Position numbers and translations under genes: made by a program
Notes under the pieces: generated by a model
What the model saw: only the letters and a program-made list of their open reading frames with translations
The model's database searches: none
Told to the model about the DNA's origin: nothing
In this document: in pieces, positions 11,385 through 22,492 of the stretch
Numbering within the stretch: the stretch's first letter is position 1
Layout: every line of letters begins with the position of its first letter
Source of the DNA: Durusdinium trenchii
Taxonomy: Eukaryota > Sar > Dinophyceae > Suessiales > Symbiodiniaceae
Assembly (NCBI GenBank): GCA_963970005.1
Contig: CAXAMN010015113.1
Location: 698,763-762,762, forward strand
DNA length: 64,000 nucleotides
Direction: 5' to 3'

Positions 11385-12274
11385 CTGATAGGGCGCCCAG
11401 CACGAAGAGACCAGAAGCTGAAAAGCCAGAACATCAAGGAACTATAGACCTACAGAACTGAGAGACACAATCCTGGTGGAATTTGGACAGTTTTGGGGTC
11501 AACTGGGCAGAAAGCACACCGTTCTTGCAAGTTCGTCTCCGTTTTTTCATGTTTTTTCAGCATTTTCGGCTGACCCAAAGCACTGTGGAAGATTTGCGCA
11601 ACACCTATTTGCCTCTTCATACCAGCAGTTCGAAAAGGATGCCTATTGCTAGGGTTGTCCATTACCCACTCACTTAGAGACCCCCCCAAAACCACCCCCT
11701 TTGTGACTCCTGGTGCAATATCTCTTCATGTTCTTCAGCTATCTTCTGTCACTTCCCCTCCAAACCGAAAAAAGAGACCCCCCTTCTCCCGGACCCCAAA
11801 ATCAGGACGACCCCTGTCCGTCAAACCCCCCACACCGGACCGGGGCCGGCCCTACCGGGGGCCCACGGACACCCCCACACCGGCCGCGTGGCACGCAGCG
11901 CTCACGCGCTCACGAGGCGAAGATGGAAAAGATGAACCCTTGAAACCGACGGAAATGGGATCGAAAGCCAGCTGGGGCGTTTTGACCCTGCTGCAACGCG
12001 CCTCGGACCCGAGAAGAGCGAGCGGCAGCGGTCAAAGAGGACCACCCCAGCAACGGCCACGGCCACAAAACCCCATTCTGTCGTCTTCTTTCACAGCATG
12101 CCAACCCAATACGAAGAGCGCGGTCGCCTTCAACATGTCTGGGTTCGCGAGACCTCGGCGTCCCGGTTCACCCTTGGCCTCCCCCCTTCCGGGTACGGAT
12201 GTTCATGTCTCCCAAAAGCGTCTGAGAGAGAGAGAGAGAGAGAGAGCGAAAGCGTCCGGGTCTCCTCGTGCGAG
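11385..12274. other. No gene recognised, contains a (GA)n tract
   Basis: A pure GA dinucleotide repeat lies at 12224-12246. The C-rich stretch at 11680-11890 has open frames but no convincing exon. Confidence 0.35.
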
Positions 12275-12348
12275 GAAATTCCTGGGAAGAGACCATCGAA
12301 TCCAAATACCTGAAAGGCTTGATCAAGAACCTCGACGAATCCCTCCAG
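12275..12348 (+). CDS. Putative internal exon, helical peptide
   Basis: After a GAG|G acceptor with a pyrimidine tract, 74 nt (phase 2 to phase 0) encode NSWEETIESKYLKGLIKNLD and four more residues. They are followed by a GC-type donor (GCCTGA). The end phase matches the next candidate exon at 12582. Confidence 0.4.
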
Positions 12349-12460
12349 GCCTGACGGTGAGCAGGGGAAGGGATGTGAGACTCATCTTACACATCAGTGA
12401 CATTGCACCATAAGCATCTTACACATACCACACATCATCAAGATATAATATGATGTTTCT

Positions 12461-12570
12461 ATAGCTTCTAGTTGCTAGTAGCGATGGCCTGAACCCCCCC
12501 TAGTAGCAATGGCCTCCAACCTAGTTAGCTAGTCTAAGACTAGGATCTATTCACATAGCTTCCAACCTGC
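12461..12570. repeat. TAGTAGC/GGCCTCCAACC dispersed repeat, copy 2
   Basis: Contains GTAGCGATGGCCTGAACC and TAGTAGCAATGGCCTCCAAC. It ends just upstream of the acceptor of the exon at 12582. Confidence 0.65.
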
Positions 12571-12581
12571 CCGCCCTTCAG

Positions 12582-12653
12582 GACCTCTACAAGAAGTGGG
12601 GTGGCGATCAAGAGGACGGGAAGTTCGTGGCCGAGCTCAAAGAAGCCGCCGAC
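12582..12653 (+). CDS. Putative internal exon, charged helix
   Basis: A strong acceptor (CCGCCCTTCAG|G) is followed by 72 nt, phase 0 at both ends, encoding DLYKKWGGDQEDGKFVAELK plus four residues. Donor is GTGCGC. It can be joined in frame to the exon at 12275 across a 233-nt GC-AG intron. Confidence 0.45.
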
Positions 12654-13101
12654 GTGCGCCCCTGCGCCGATGAAACACGGAGGGTGGACCGGTGGTGTGA
12701 ACATCAGTCGGAAGACATAGGTAGAACCCCGTGGCCGCCGTGGCCCTGGCTGGGTTGACTGGTCTATTGCATTCTATTGCTTCTTTCGAGTCGACTAGCT
12801 CCCTTATTTGAGCTAAACACCCATTTCTTTCTCTTTGAACATCGGGTGGTAAAGACACCAGGTCTTCGGTGACCCTTCGGCGGTCGACGTTTGAAGTCCG
12901 CGCGCCAGGTGAAGGACTTCCCACCACAGAAGAGAGAACAAGAGATGCCACAGCTTTGGGCCTATCGTTCTCCAGTGACCCTAGACGCATTGCACAACAA
13001 GAGCCATGGCTGAAGAAGAAATCGTCTATCGCCGAGGCCGGGAGGAACGAGCATGATGAACGTCTATCTCGCTTTTTTTGGGCCAAGAACCACAGAAACA
13101 A

Positions 13102-13215
13102 TCCCAAAACACGACCTGTCTGGGACTGCCAGTTTGGACTGCCGCCCCAGCCAGACCCCTCATAGGCCCACCCCAACTGATTGGGTCCGCAGTCCCAGAC
13201 AGGTCGTGTCTGGGA
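13102..13215. repeat. Hairpin element family B, copy 1
   Basis: 114 bp with roughly 27-bp terminal inverted repeats (right end CAGACAGGTCGTGTCTGGGA). The interior CAGTTTGGACTGCCGCCCCA is shared, partly in reverse orientation, with copies at 46153 and 50011. Confidence 0.7.
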
Positions 13216-13310
13216 ATGACAGCCATAGGACACCCTCATGGCCTCACCAGACCGTGTTTTCAGAGACGGGCATCTCTTGCAGCGTCTCACTGCAGCGGCA
13301 GCCAGCTTAG

Positions 13311-13531
13311 CCATCCGCGCTACTCGCTCACGGCCCAAAGCGAATCGCGGTCCTCGCGGTGCCCCGTCCTGCGGGAGCCGAGGATTGGCATCGCGCACAA
13401 CGCCAAGGAGAACTTCCCGGTGCTGTGTACCATCCTCCAGAATCCGCTCATCAACATTCTGCTGCTTGGGCCACAAGTCCCCCAGAGTCGAGCTTGTCAA
13501 GACACCGCGGAGAGGTGTTCAACGGAAAAAG
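13311..13531 (+). CDS. Putative internal exon, 221 nt
   Basis: Acceptor GCCAGCTTAG and strong donor AAG|GTGAGT. Phase 1 at both ends, open for 73 codons with G/C-rich third positions. The central part reads IGIAHNAKENFPVLCTILQN, then a short hydrophobic run (LINILLLG) and a Cys-containing charged tail. It is one of the longer host exons here. A 287-codon minus-strand frame overlaps most of it and is probably its shadow. Product unknown. Confidence 0.45.
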
Positions 13532-14025
13532 GTGAGTTTTTTGGGAGAAATGGTCCGGTCTTGTCGAAGGGCTGGAGAAAAGAGCTGAATAATACCCAGG
13601 AGGTTTCTAAGGAGTGGTTGAGTGGTTCATGGACACCCGGAATCCGTGGTACTGGACTGTATCATCTCTACTGGAGTGTCCCAAAGAATCCCTTTTCTAT
13701 CAGACAACGGTGAACAGATGCCTGGTGCAACCACATCAAAAAGGATGTATTCCTATTATGATGTCATATATGCCCTAGGTCCGCCTCTTTGGTGCACCAA
13801 TTCTTGGGCCGGCCTGGGAGTCAAAGACTATGAACAGAATGGTCTTTCGCTGACTCGGTGACCCGAGCGTCCAGACCAACGTCCTTCACATCACTTGGTC
13901 CACATCACATCGTCGAACTGGACTTCATCGACGGGTCATATGATTTCCAGTCACACGTCTGGACGGCGCCATCGACGACCGTGCAGACTGCAGGTGTCTG
14001 GGACCCCCGGCTCCGTTCGACCCAG

Positions 14026-14163
14026 GTCCGGCTCTGTTCGGCTCCGTTCGGCTCCGTTCGCTGGTTCCTGTTCGCCGCTGCGAGGCCCGCCTTGGGCACT
14101 CTGGTGGGCGTCTTCGAGTGGCAAGCGCTGTGCATCAACCAGTTCAGCGGCCGCATCACCAAG
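14026..14163 (+). CDS. Putative exon with a hydrophobic segment
   Basis: Acceptor CGACCCAG|G, 46 codons in phase 0, possible GC donor (GCATGG). The peptide includes RWFLFAAARPALGTLVGVFE, which could be a membrane-spanning helix, followed by WQALCINQFSGRITK. Confidence 0.38.
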
Positions 14164-14216
14164 GCATGGACGGACTCCTAAGGTGGATCGGATAGGTCTT
14201 CGGTTTCGTTCAACTT

Positions 14217-14301
14217 ATGTTGCCCCCTTCAAAGGGGGTCTCCAATGGAAGCCCCTACACTAAGGGACCTCCAGACAGGACACCCCTTGAAGGTCCAGGT
14301 A
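14217..14301. repeat. Diverged family A-like hairpin
   Basis: TTGCCCCCTTCAAAGGGGG on the left and CACCCCTTGAAGGTCCAGGT on the right, with the family word CCAATGGAAGCC. It is clearly related to family A but rearranged in the loop. Confidence 0.5.
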
Positions 14302-14422
14302 TGTTTCGCCCTTATTTTTCCCCAAACAGTTTACTGTTAGGGGTTCTCAATTCTTTCTTAAGATGTGTCCGCCCTTTGCGTCACTGCTGGTGTCCGCCCT
14401 TTTCCTGTGGCCATGTACTCGC

Positions 14423-14546
14423 TTGCAACCCTTCACATTTGTCTCCCAGCTGCTCTGCCCTGCAATCCTTTACATTTGTCTCCCAGCTCTGGGCTGCGCG
14501 TCGCTTGCAATCGTTTACATTTGTCTCCCAGCGCTGGGCTGCTGTG
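14423..14546. repeat. Tandem repeat of about 41 bp, three units
   Basis: Three imperfect units share TTTACATTTGTCTCCCAGC followed by CTGGGCTGC. The unit spacing varies. Confidence 0.65.
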
Positions 14547-15195
14547 GCTCTGGACGTCGCAAGCTCTAGTTGCAGAGTGTTCCGATTTTGAAAACACAAG
14601 CCGTTTGGGGTCTACGGTGGTGTAATTTTCCTTTAAGACATGGGATGAAATAGGATGGCGAAGAGGTTGGGTGTGCTTTTTGGGGATGGATGCTGGATGA
14701 TGTCATTGGATCTTTGAATTCATGGGCCATCACCGCCTCGACTGTGCCTTCTCGACGTGCGTAGGCCGCGGCCGGGGAAATGACGGTGGGCGAAGTGCTC
14801 GAGCAGGTGCAGTGCTCGGGGACTGAACGACCCGCGGCGATCACGAGGTCGTTCATCCGGAAGATTCGCCTGGGAAGAGGTCATGAACATGCCCGTGGCA
14901 CAAGCGTAGCACTAGGGGGTGCCTCCAAAGACCTCATAAGACCTCCCAAAGCTCCGGTTCCAAAGACCTCCTCAGACCTCCTACAACTCTAAACAGAGGC
15001 AATGGGTGAGTGACCGGGCTGAGACACCTAGTTTGACCGATGTGGCCTTGGCACCGAGAAGGTGCCGCGGAATGAGACGGAGAAGCGGCAGTGGCGTCAG
15101 GTGCGGTACTGCAAACACGGGAAGCGGATCGGCTCCCCAATGGGGGCAGCTGAGGATAGATGCATCAGATGGGGGGATTTGTTTTTGGGGGCGGA

Positions 15196-15288
15196 TATAC
15201 CTGGACCCTCCAAGGGGTGCCCTGTCTGGAAGCCTATAGGTAGTGTGGGGTAGTCCATTGGACACCCCGACAGGAGGGTCCTGGTATA
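15196..15288. repeat. Hairpin element family A, copy 3
   Basis: 93 bp from TATACCTGGACCCTCCAAGG to GAGGGTCCTGGTATA. It carries CTGTC and GACAG blocks in opposite arms, absent from copies 1 and 2, so the two arms may have changed together. Confidence 0.7.
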
Positions 15289-15658
15289 GACCTTTGTGGT
15301 TTAGATAGAGATCCTGTAGATTAATAGATCCATATAGCTCCTGGGGTCTCCACAGACACAGAGGCCCACGCACCCTTTTGGGGTGGATCAGGCTGATTGG
15401 AACTTCGAACATCTCAAAAAACTCTTGTTGGTTGCGATGCGGCAACCAATTCTGCGTCGTCTCTTGCCAGCCAGAGATGGAGCTGCTACAACCTTGCTAT
15501 GTGTGAAGTGGGTACCGATCTCATTGAAAAGTATGTCGGAGTGCTAGGCGTTCTTTCCATCTTCCACAGAAAGACAAGATTGTTAAGTGAACAAGTGAAG
15601 AGATGATCAAACAATTTGCCCGGCCATGTTTCCCATGCTTTCTTGGAATGCAACTAAG

Positions 15659-15760
15659 CCGTGATCTTGTGGCACGATGCGCATGCGATGCGCAACGCGA
15701 TGCGAAGCCGTGAGGCCTTCAAAAACTTCGAGAGGGCCTGGCGCCTGGCCATGCCCTACT
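15659..15760 (+). CDS. Putative internal exon, basic helix
   Basis: Acceptor CAACTAAG and strong donor T|GTGAGT bound 102 nt, phase 2 to phase 1, open in one frame. The 33 residues include RSREAFKNFERAWRLAMPY, an aromatic and basic helix. No family is recognised. Confidence 0.48.
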
Positions 15761-17222
15761 GTGAGTATGAGTGGCTCAGAAGGATTTGACTGGGGGGCAG
15801 CCTTTTAAGAGAACAAGGGCACGAAACACGCCCCAAAAAGGATCGCATGGCGGAGAACAACTCTGAGTTTTTTTCGCCTAGATTCCATAGATGTTCATCG
15901 GTTCTTGGCGCCATGTTGCAGTGCAGAAGGGAGAGACTCGACGCAGATCGGACCCCACTGGTCGCCCCAGCGTCCGAACCGCCGGATCTGCCGGTCACGG
16001 ACCCTCAGGTGCTTACAGATCTCCGAGAACATGCGGAAGTACCAACTCTCAGAAGACGATATGATGCTGATGTGCATTCCAGACTTCAAGGTGCGAGAAG
16101 ACGACTCATTTGGCGAGTAGAGTCATATAGACATGCGGGACGAGTCTACGTATGCGGACTCTACCTCTTAATACTAGATATACTAGTATAGATCTATAGA
16201 TGTTTTTTCTCAGATGAAGCGAGGAGCTGGAAGATTTTTGCGGAAGTCTGCGGAAACGACTTTTTGAAAAATGACACGTGTACATACGTGTACCATGTGG
16301 GGCAACGTATTTGAATGCTCGACCACTTCGAGAAGCTCGTGCTTGGGAGGATGATGGCATGTATGCATTAGCTGTGATGGATTGGCTGGTGGCGCAACAC
16401 AACGAACTGGTGCAGATCGTGGCAGGACTGCCCGAGTGTTTTTGAAGCCATGAGATGGACAAGATGTCTAGAAAACCAGCGATGGCCTCCAACCTAAGAG
16501 CCATGGCCTTCCACCTAATAGCGATGGGTGTCAATTTCATATTTCAACAGCTGATGTCGTCCTCTAAGAATCCTTCGACCCTTAGCAGAGGTGACTCTGA
16601 ATACCGACCTTGTCCATTGTGAGGCTAAGCCTTTTCCACAGCGAGACACTCGATGCCGCCATCGATCGAGTCCGAAACGGCTCAACGGCTCCACATGTGC
16701 CGCTTCGTTGCGTCCGTGGCGTCGAGGAACCTTAGGCTACCCCGCACGGAAGGTGTCGTCCCGACTGCTGGCGCAGCACGATGTGTCTTGGCGCGCAGGG
16801 TCCGACCGACCGAGCGGGAGCCGCGAACCTTCTCGAAACTGCGCGGGTTGACAGCTTCGACAGCTTCACGGGTTCAAGCCGCTCTTGTCGAGAAGGATCT
16901 GTACCAGGATCAAGAATGGATTGGCAGGTACCGCAACAGCTTGGTGGTTCCCGCAGAGGTTGGTGGTTGGATGGTGGGTGTTTGGGTTGATGGTTTTTGG
17001 GATGGTTTTGGGTCCGCGCACCGAAGAAGAGTGTCACAACTCCCGGATTCTCTGGCCAAAAACACACAGGAACTGCCTCGAAGGTCGCCGGAGACGGATC
17101 AAACACCGGAGACAGAGTACGTCGGTACGACGGTGACCGTGGGGACCGTGGGGAGATTGCTGGGACCGGTTGGGTGCGCGAATGACACGTCGGCGAGAGC
17201 GAATGAATGCGAATGACGCGAG
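15761..17222. other. No gene recognised
   Basis: Probable intron or spacer. It includes one dispersed repeat (16477-16527). The frames at 16650-17200 are long but look like chance openings in GC-rich DNA. Confidence 0.33.
16477..16527. repeat. TAGTAGC/GGCCTCCAACC dispersed repeat, copy 3
   Basis: Short copy with GCGATGGCCTCCAACCTAAG and CACCTAATAGCGATGG. Confidence 0.6.
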
Positions 17223-17288
17223 GTCATCAAATACAACAAGAAGGAGCTGATGAAATTCCTCAGCAACCGCTGCGCCACATGGGGCTCC
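17223..17288 (+). CDS. Putative short exon, phase 0-0
   Basis: 66 nt encode VIKYNKKELMKFLSNRCATW and two residues between GAG|G and GTGACC. The acceptor lacks a good pyrimidine tract. Confidence 0.4.
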
Positions 17289-17606
17289 GTGACCGCACCG
17301 TTTGTTGTTTGTTCGACGATGTTTCACTTTTTCCCCAAGATCAGCACTCACTCAGATTCAGCAAACATTTTGGGAGCGCTAGAGTCTCCTTTGGAGATGT
17401 TCATTAATTGAGTCTCTTTTCCTGAAAGGGATTTTAAACAAACTTGATCATTTCCGAGTCACTCAGGATATCGACCAAAAAAATGGTGCTTTGGGTTGGC
17501 GCTTTGCTATTCTACCAGATGTCATGGATGTCATCTTGTTTTTGGATTTGTGTTCAATCTTGAACCCTATTCAATTCAGACTTCGCTCATATTACTTTGC
17601 TTTCAG

Positions 17607-17714
17607 ACCGGCGAATTCCGCAGGTGTGGGCGGGAAGCTGAACTTGGACCTGAAGCAGGTTGAGCAGCACCTTCGAAGAGAGCTGAACAGGCGCAACACC
17701 AGCCGCACCTTTGG
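17607..17714 (+). CDS. Putative internal exon, well-formed splice sites
   Basis: Acceptor TTTGCTTTCAG and donor GG|GTGAGT bound 108 nt, phase 1 to phase 2, open in one frame. The peptide contains GGKLNLDLKQVEQHLRREL followed by Arg/Asn/Thr residues, an amphipathic helix. Unknown protein. Confidence 0.5.
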
Positions 17715-18373
17715 GTGAGTCATAGTGTGAGTCACAAGCATCCAAACCTGCCTGGTGGAGCGGTTTTTGCTACTGACCCGCCAGCCCATGATTCTTTCGT
17801 CGGACTTGTTCTTCTGTTCCACTGGATTCCACGCGGTCTTCATGATTCAGAGACTTCCGACGTCCTGAAAACCCTCCAAAACGATCCCTCCCTTCCTCCC
17901 CTCCTCCCCCTCCGCCGAGACCACACTCGCCTAGTGAAAAGCCGCTTCCTTGAACCGCTTCCTCGACCGTGGCTTCCGTGGAGGGTTTCCGGGCGCGGCC
18001 TGGCGCGGCCTGGCGCGGCAGGCCTGAAGTCACCATCGAGATGCGTGGCTTCCAATGGCTGGGCGACTCCTTTGCGGCCGGCAACGAGCTGCGCACGGTG
18101 GGGAGCGGAGAGCGGGCGTCCAACGCGGAGGGTGGGAGGGTGGATGGAGTTGGAGGTTGTCAGCTTTGCTTGGAGGTTGCCTTTAAGATCTTTAAGATCC
18201 TTTATGATCCTTTTCATTCTTTGCCCTTTTTTGTGGCTGAACAATTAGGATGATATCATATGACACATGAACGGCTTGACACAGTTTGAGCGAACTCTAC
18301 ATGTATACGCAACAGCGGGAGCTCCTACCAAAGACATGCTTTGCATTGCTTTGCATCGCTGCCCTCGGTGCAG

Positions 18374-18544
18374 GTCATCAACCAGCGGGAGCTGCTGCCC
18401 GATACAATCGACCGATTGAAGGTGGAGATTCCATCTCCTGCTCTGGCAAATGCCTGCTTGCAGAAGGCCGTCACCCGCGCGTTGGAGTCTTTTTGCGCTG
18501 GCGAGCAGGCCAAAAGCTTGTCTTGGAGGAAGCTGAGACCATGA
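18374..18544 (+). CDS. Putative exon, helical peptide
   Basis: The acceptor GGTGCAG|G starts VINQRELLPDTIDRLKVEIP, then ANACLQKAVTRALES. The frame runs to TGA at 18542-18544. A GC donor (GCAAAT) inside it could end the exon earlier, so the 3' end is uncertain. Confidence 0.4.
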   Translation, partial: VINQRELLPDTIDRLKVEIPSPALANACLQKAVTRALESFCAGEQAKSLSWRKLRP

Positions 18545-19542
18545 GAAGATGGAGTTCATGACCCTGAGATGGAGTTCATGAATGTTCACAAAGAAAATGC
18601 CCACTGATGGGTCTTGAGTGGATGTTCAGATTTCATCAGTTGAATATTGGATGATGTTCATTCCACATTAAATTGATGGATCTTCCATAGACAAGTCTAG
18701 GGTGGAGGTGACTGTGCCCCGTCACTGAGCAACTTGGCCAGGTGCAAATGTCCATCTCCTTCATCTTGAAGTCTGGTAGCAGCTTAGGTACTGAGAAGTC
18801 AGGCCCGGGAAAAGTGACGCGTGTGATGTACAACAAGTAGAAATGGACACCGCAAGTAGAAGGGCAGAACATGATAAAGGAAGACACAATCAAAGACTGG
18901 CACCACACATGGTCAGCACCCTCATCGAACTCATCGAAGGTCGGAAACGATCTCTCCTCCATCTTCGGTCCATTTGGGACCGTTCGTCCGCCGCCCCACC
19001 GGTTGAAACCACCCGCGTCCTCCGTGTCGTCGTCCGTGTCGTCGTCCGTGTCGTCGGTCGTCGGTCGTTGGGAGGCGAGATGCTACTGAGCGACTACATG
19101 CGTTCGGTCCTGGCAGAAAGCAGCGATGCCCAGAAAGCGGACATGGTGGGAGGGCCTCGGAGGGACGGTTCGGTGGAAGAAAAAGAGCCACCGGGGAAGG
19201 AGATGACGTTGGGAGCGAACATGACTTGGGGGGGCCCCGTATGACTTGGTTTCTTGCTTGGATCGGGCCCGTCCTGTGAACATACCGTGGCATTGCAGCC
19301 CATCAACGTTAGGCTTTTTCATCCTTCCTTCATCACACAAGAGTGTGAGTGTGTGAGTGTGTGTGCTTTTTAAGAGGTTCGAACGTCATGTTTTTTTGTT
19401 CTTCTTTTTATCCAACACTGAACCCCCCCACCCCAAGCTGTCCCCAAGCACTTCAAGCAGTTTCATCACCCGAAACACCGGTCCTTCCCCCCGGGTGGAC
19501 CACCCGAGGCCCTGAGACCTTCATGTCCGCGGCGGCACGCAG
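18545..19542. other. No gene recognised
   Basis: A GTGTCGTCGTCC tandem lies at about 19020-19068. Nothing else is supported. Confidence 0.35.
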
Positions 19543-19603
19543 CGACGTGCATTTGTGGCACGTGGACGCCCTGGTGAAGGTGCTGAAGCAAATCGTCAAC
19601 AAG
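19543..19603 (+). CDS. Putative short exon, helical peptide
   Basis: Encodes DVHLWHVDALVKVLKQIVNK after a CGCAG acceptor, phase 1 start. The donor is unclear (GATCCT). The frame continues to TGA at 19625. Confidence 0.35.
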
Positions 19604-19740
19604 GATCCTCCGGTCACGATCACGTGAACGTCGGCTGTTTGGCGGCGGCAACAGCGGAGGGTCCGGTCGAGGTGGGGGGTTGGCGGTAGGTAGGGGTCTG
19701 TGGTCTGTGGTATGGTATTACGTATGACGTACTGAGCGAT

Positions 19741-19783
19741 AGAGAGAGAGAGAGAGAGCTCGGTGTGTTCTTTTTTTTTTTTT
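19741..19783. repeat. (AG)n and poly-T tract
   Basis: An AG dinucleotide run (19741-19758) and a 13-T run (19771-19783) lie immediately before the retroelement target site. Confidence 0.7.
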
Positions 19784-19789
19784 CTTCTT

Positions 19790-19802
19790 TGGGTATTTAG
19801 GA
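19790..19802. repeat. Target-site duplication, 5' copy
   Basis: TGGGTATTTAGGA, identical to the 13 bases at 33474-33486 on the far side of the retroelement. Confidence 0.85.
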
Positions 19803-20087
19803 AGGGCTCAAGATCGCTGAAGTGACGCACTTCGGAACCACTTTTGCCCCAGTCGTTCAAAGAAAGACGAACTTTTCCCGTTTTCTGTGCTTCACGTCGC
19901 CATAGTGGCTTTGGGCAGCCCCAACTGGCACCGGAGAGAGCGAAGGCGGAGGTCAAGAGCACGTGCATACATACAAAAGCACCAACATAAGCTACGCTGC
20001 TCAGGACAACGATTGCTGCACGTTCTGAGGTGCAAGTCAATCCTTGAAAGCCATCATAGCAGGCCACGATACGCTTTGAGGTGCGGT

Positions 20088-21286
20088 ATGTCATGGAAGA
20101 ACGGCAGATGGAATGGCAATGCCCGAGCGGAAGCTTGGAAGAATGCCTGGATCAAGGAGAACAAGAGACCTTCTCAAGAGAAGCCCAAAAAAGAGAAGGG
20201 CGACAACATGGTTCTCCGGTACCACGACGGCTCAAAGATCGATACCTCCGTGGGAGGTACTACATCTTCGGGGCCGTCCTCGCAATCCTCTGGCTTGCAA
20301 GAGGAGAACAAGAAGCTGCGAGAAGCCATCAAGGCTTTAGCACAGAAGGCAGATCTTTCCGAGGTCGAGTCAGCAGACGAGATTCGAAAGCTGGTGGAGA
20401 GCGACCCCAGGGAAGCACTTCGCGAACAGCAGAAGGAATTGAACAAGTTAAAGAAGGAGCTGACGAAGAAGGAAAAGATCGAGAAGCAGCTGAAAGAGAA
20501 ACAAGAGAACCATGGTGCTTGGAGATCGGGCATCATGGAAGGTGTCAAACGAGCAGATGCCAAACACCTCGAAGAGATCAAGAAGCTCAAGGAGGAACTA
20601 GTCCAGGTAGAAGAAGAAAAGGAGGACAAGGAGAAGAACATGGACACTTCCAATGGGGAGGATGGCACAGTAGCTTCGAAGCTCGAGACCATGAATCGTC
20701 AGATGTATCAGATGGCCTCCTATGTGGAGACCATCGAACAGCGGAATCAAGATCTGGCATATCAGGTTTCATACTGACAGCTGTCAAGGGCAATGCGGAG
20801 ACATTGCCACACGATTCTCCTCAAATGGTGAAGCCACCTTCGGCGGCGAGATTGGCAAGTGTCTCGACAGAACGTGTCTCCCGGAATTCAAGAGACAGGT
20901 CACGCTCCCCATGTCGCATCGAAGACCTGGAGGCAGAAGTCGATCCATTGACACATCAGGCTGTCAAAGATGCGTTGGACATTCTTTCCCCAGAGCATCA
21001 GGAGCATGTATTAGCAATTGTTCGTGCCGAACCAGAGAAATTTCCAACGGTCGAGACCATCATCATTTTGACCCAACAGATGATGGCACAGGTGACCAAA
21101 ATTCCCGAGGACCTCAAGATCGAGCCGATTGGAAGGGGTCCTTTGCAGCCCTTTTGGAACTCCAGGGAGATTTCCAAATCGGGATTGCATCGATCTGGCA
21201 AAGGAAGAGCCAAGGCCTTGCCAGCGGAAGTGAGTTCCTCTGCGAAAGGGGATACTCATTCCCCACTCAACGCAATGACAATATGA
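20088..21286 (+). pseudogene. Retroelement ORF1, coiled-coil protein, one frameshift
   Basis: The frame starts at ATG 20088 (MSWKNGRWNGNARAEAW) and stays open to TGA 20775, then continues in another frame to TGA 21284-21286, so one frameshift near 20770 is inferred. The first part has a Lys/Arg-rich N-terminus and a long Glu/Lys-rich coiled coil from about residue 60 to 190 (for example LREAIKALAQKADLSEVE). The second part has an SR-like basic stretch (SRNSRDRSRSP) and a helical segment, LTHQAVKDALDILSPEHQEH. No CCHC zinc knuckle or RRM is visible. By position it should be the RNA-binding ORF1 protein of the element. That role is inferred from LINE biology, not from a recognised domain. Confidence 0.65.
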
Positions 21287-22492
21287 GTGAACCAGATGGG
21301 GCAATTGCCTGGTTCAACAGAGAGTGCGCCATCTTTGAAGGCAGCACCAATTTCTTTTTGAAGATCTATGACAGCTTTTCAGGCCTTCCTTTCTCACGAT
21401 GGGGTGACAGTGTATGTTTCCTCAACGGTCTTCCTATGGGATTGGGACAATGGATCGCTGGCTTGAATGATGAGTGGTTCACTAGAGATTTGGGTTGTAC
21501 CCAACGCGAGGAAGCTCCGAGCTTTCTACGACTCTGTTTTGGAAAGTGGTTTCAGCACTGTTCGACTGGCACAGACTGGCAGCATTTGTTTCTGCCATGC
21601 GGACGAACTGACACTGGCTACATTTCTGAGATGGCCCAATACCTTTTTGTCACTATGTTCCTGACTCCATTGCTTGCTTTGGTTATAGTATGCTGGGGTA
21701 TGGAACTTTGTCATTTTGTTCGCGCTCCACTTTCTTTCCTTGATGGGGGTGGTGGACAACGATCGCTTTTCCTGCAACTCCACTATTGTTCGCTCCTCCA
21801 TGGACTGATCTATACATTAGTGAGGGTAATGCTGGAATGTGGAGATGTGAAGCTTGAGGACGACGCCATGGCTAGTGCTGAATGGGGTGTGCATATCCTC
21901 GCAGCAATCCAAAAAGGTTTTTTTTCTGGCTTTTTGCTTCGTCACTTGGGGCTTTGACTGGTGGATACGGGTGGTTTCATTTCCGACAAAGATGTTCTTT
22001 CCCTTTGTCGAAGGGGGGCAAAAGCCACTTGTTCAGGTCCATCAGGAACCAAGTCGATGAAAATGGGTCTTCGTGCTTTGATTGTGTGTACCTGCATTTT
22101 GATAGAGGACAGCAATTGGATTACGCGCAATTTGGCTCATGAAATGCCTCATTATGAAAACTTTGATCCCTCTTTGCCTTGTGGGGATTATTGTTCCGTG
22201 CAACATCCTTGGGATGACAAAGAAGGCCATTGCTCTTGGATGCACCTGGAATCGCCATCAAGGAGAGCACGTTCCTTGAGGTTTGATGTGGAGCCCAATC
22301 GAGCATCTCAGTTTTGGGCAGCACTAGGACCACAAAGTGTCCTTGCTGTCGATGCAATTTTGTCCTTTGATACCAACAAACATGATATGGATGGAAAGGA
22401 TAGGTGCCTAACAAGGGGGCTTGGTGGCTCACACCCCCCTGACCTGTCTGCTCCAGGGAATTTCTCCTAAATATTTGGACGACAGGGATACC

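Noticed and set aside
12637..13500. 287-codon minus-strand open frame
   Set aside because: It runs across a hairpin element and opposite a + exon with good splice sites, so it is probably a shadow.
16866..16882. GGGTTCAAGCC resembling a tRNA T-arm
   Set aside because: No cloverleaf could be drawn around it.
20174..20692. 172-codon minus-strand frame rich in Ser and Phe
   Set aside because: Antisense of the Glu/Lys-rich coiled coil, which predictably gives Ser/Phe/Leu-rich shadows.
20722..21282. Third + frame that stays open through ORF1
   Set aside because: The other two frames carry the coiled-coil and helical ORF1 signal. The openness is probably a by-product of codon composition.
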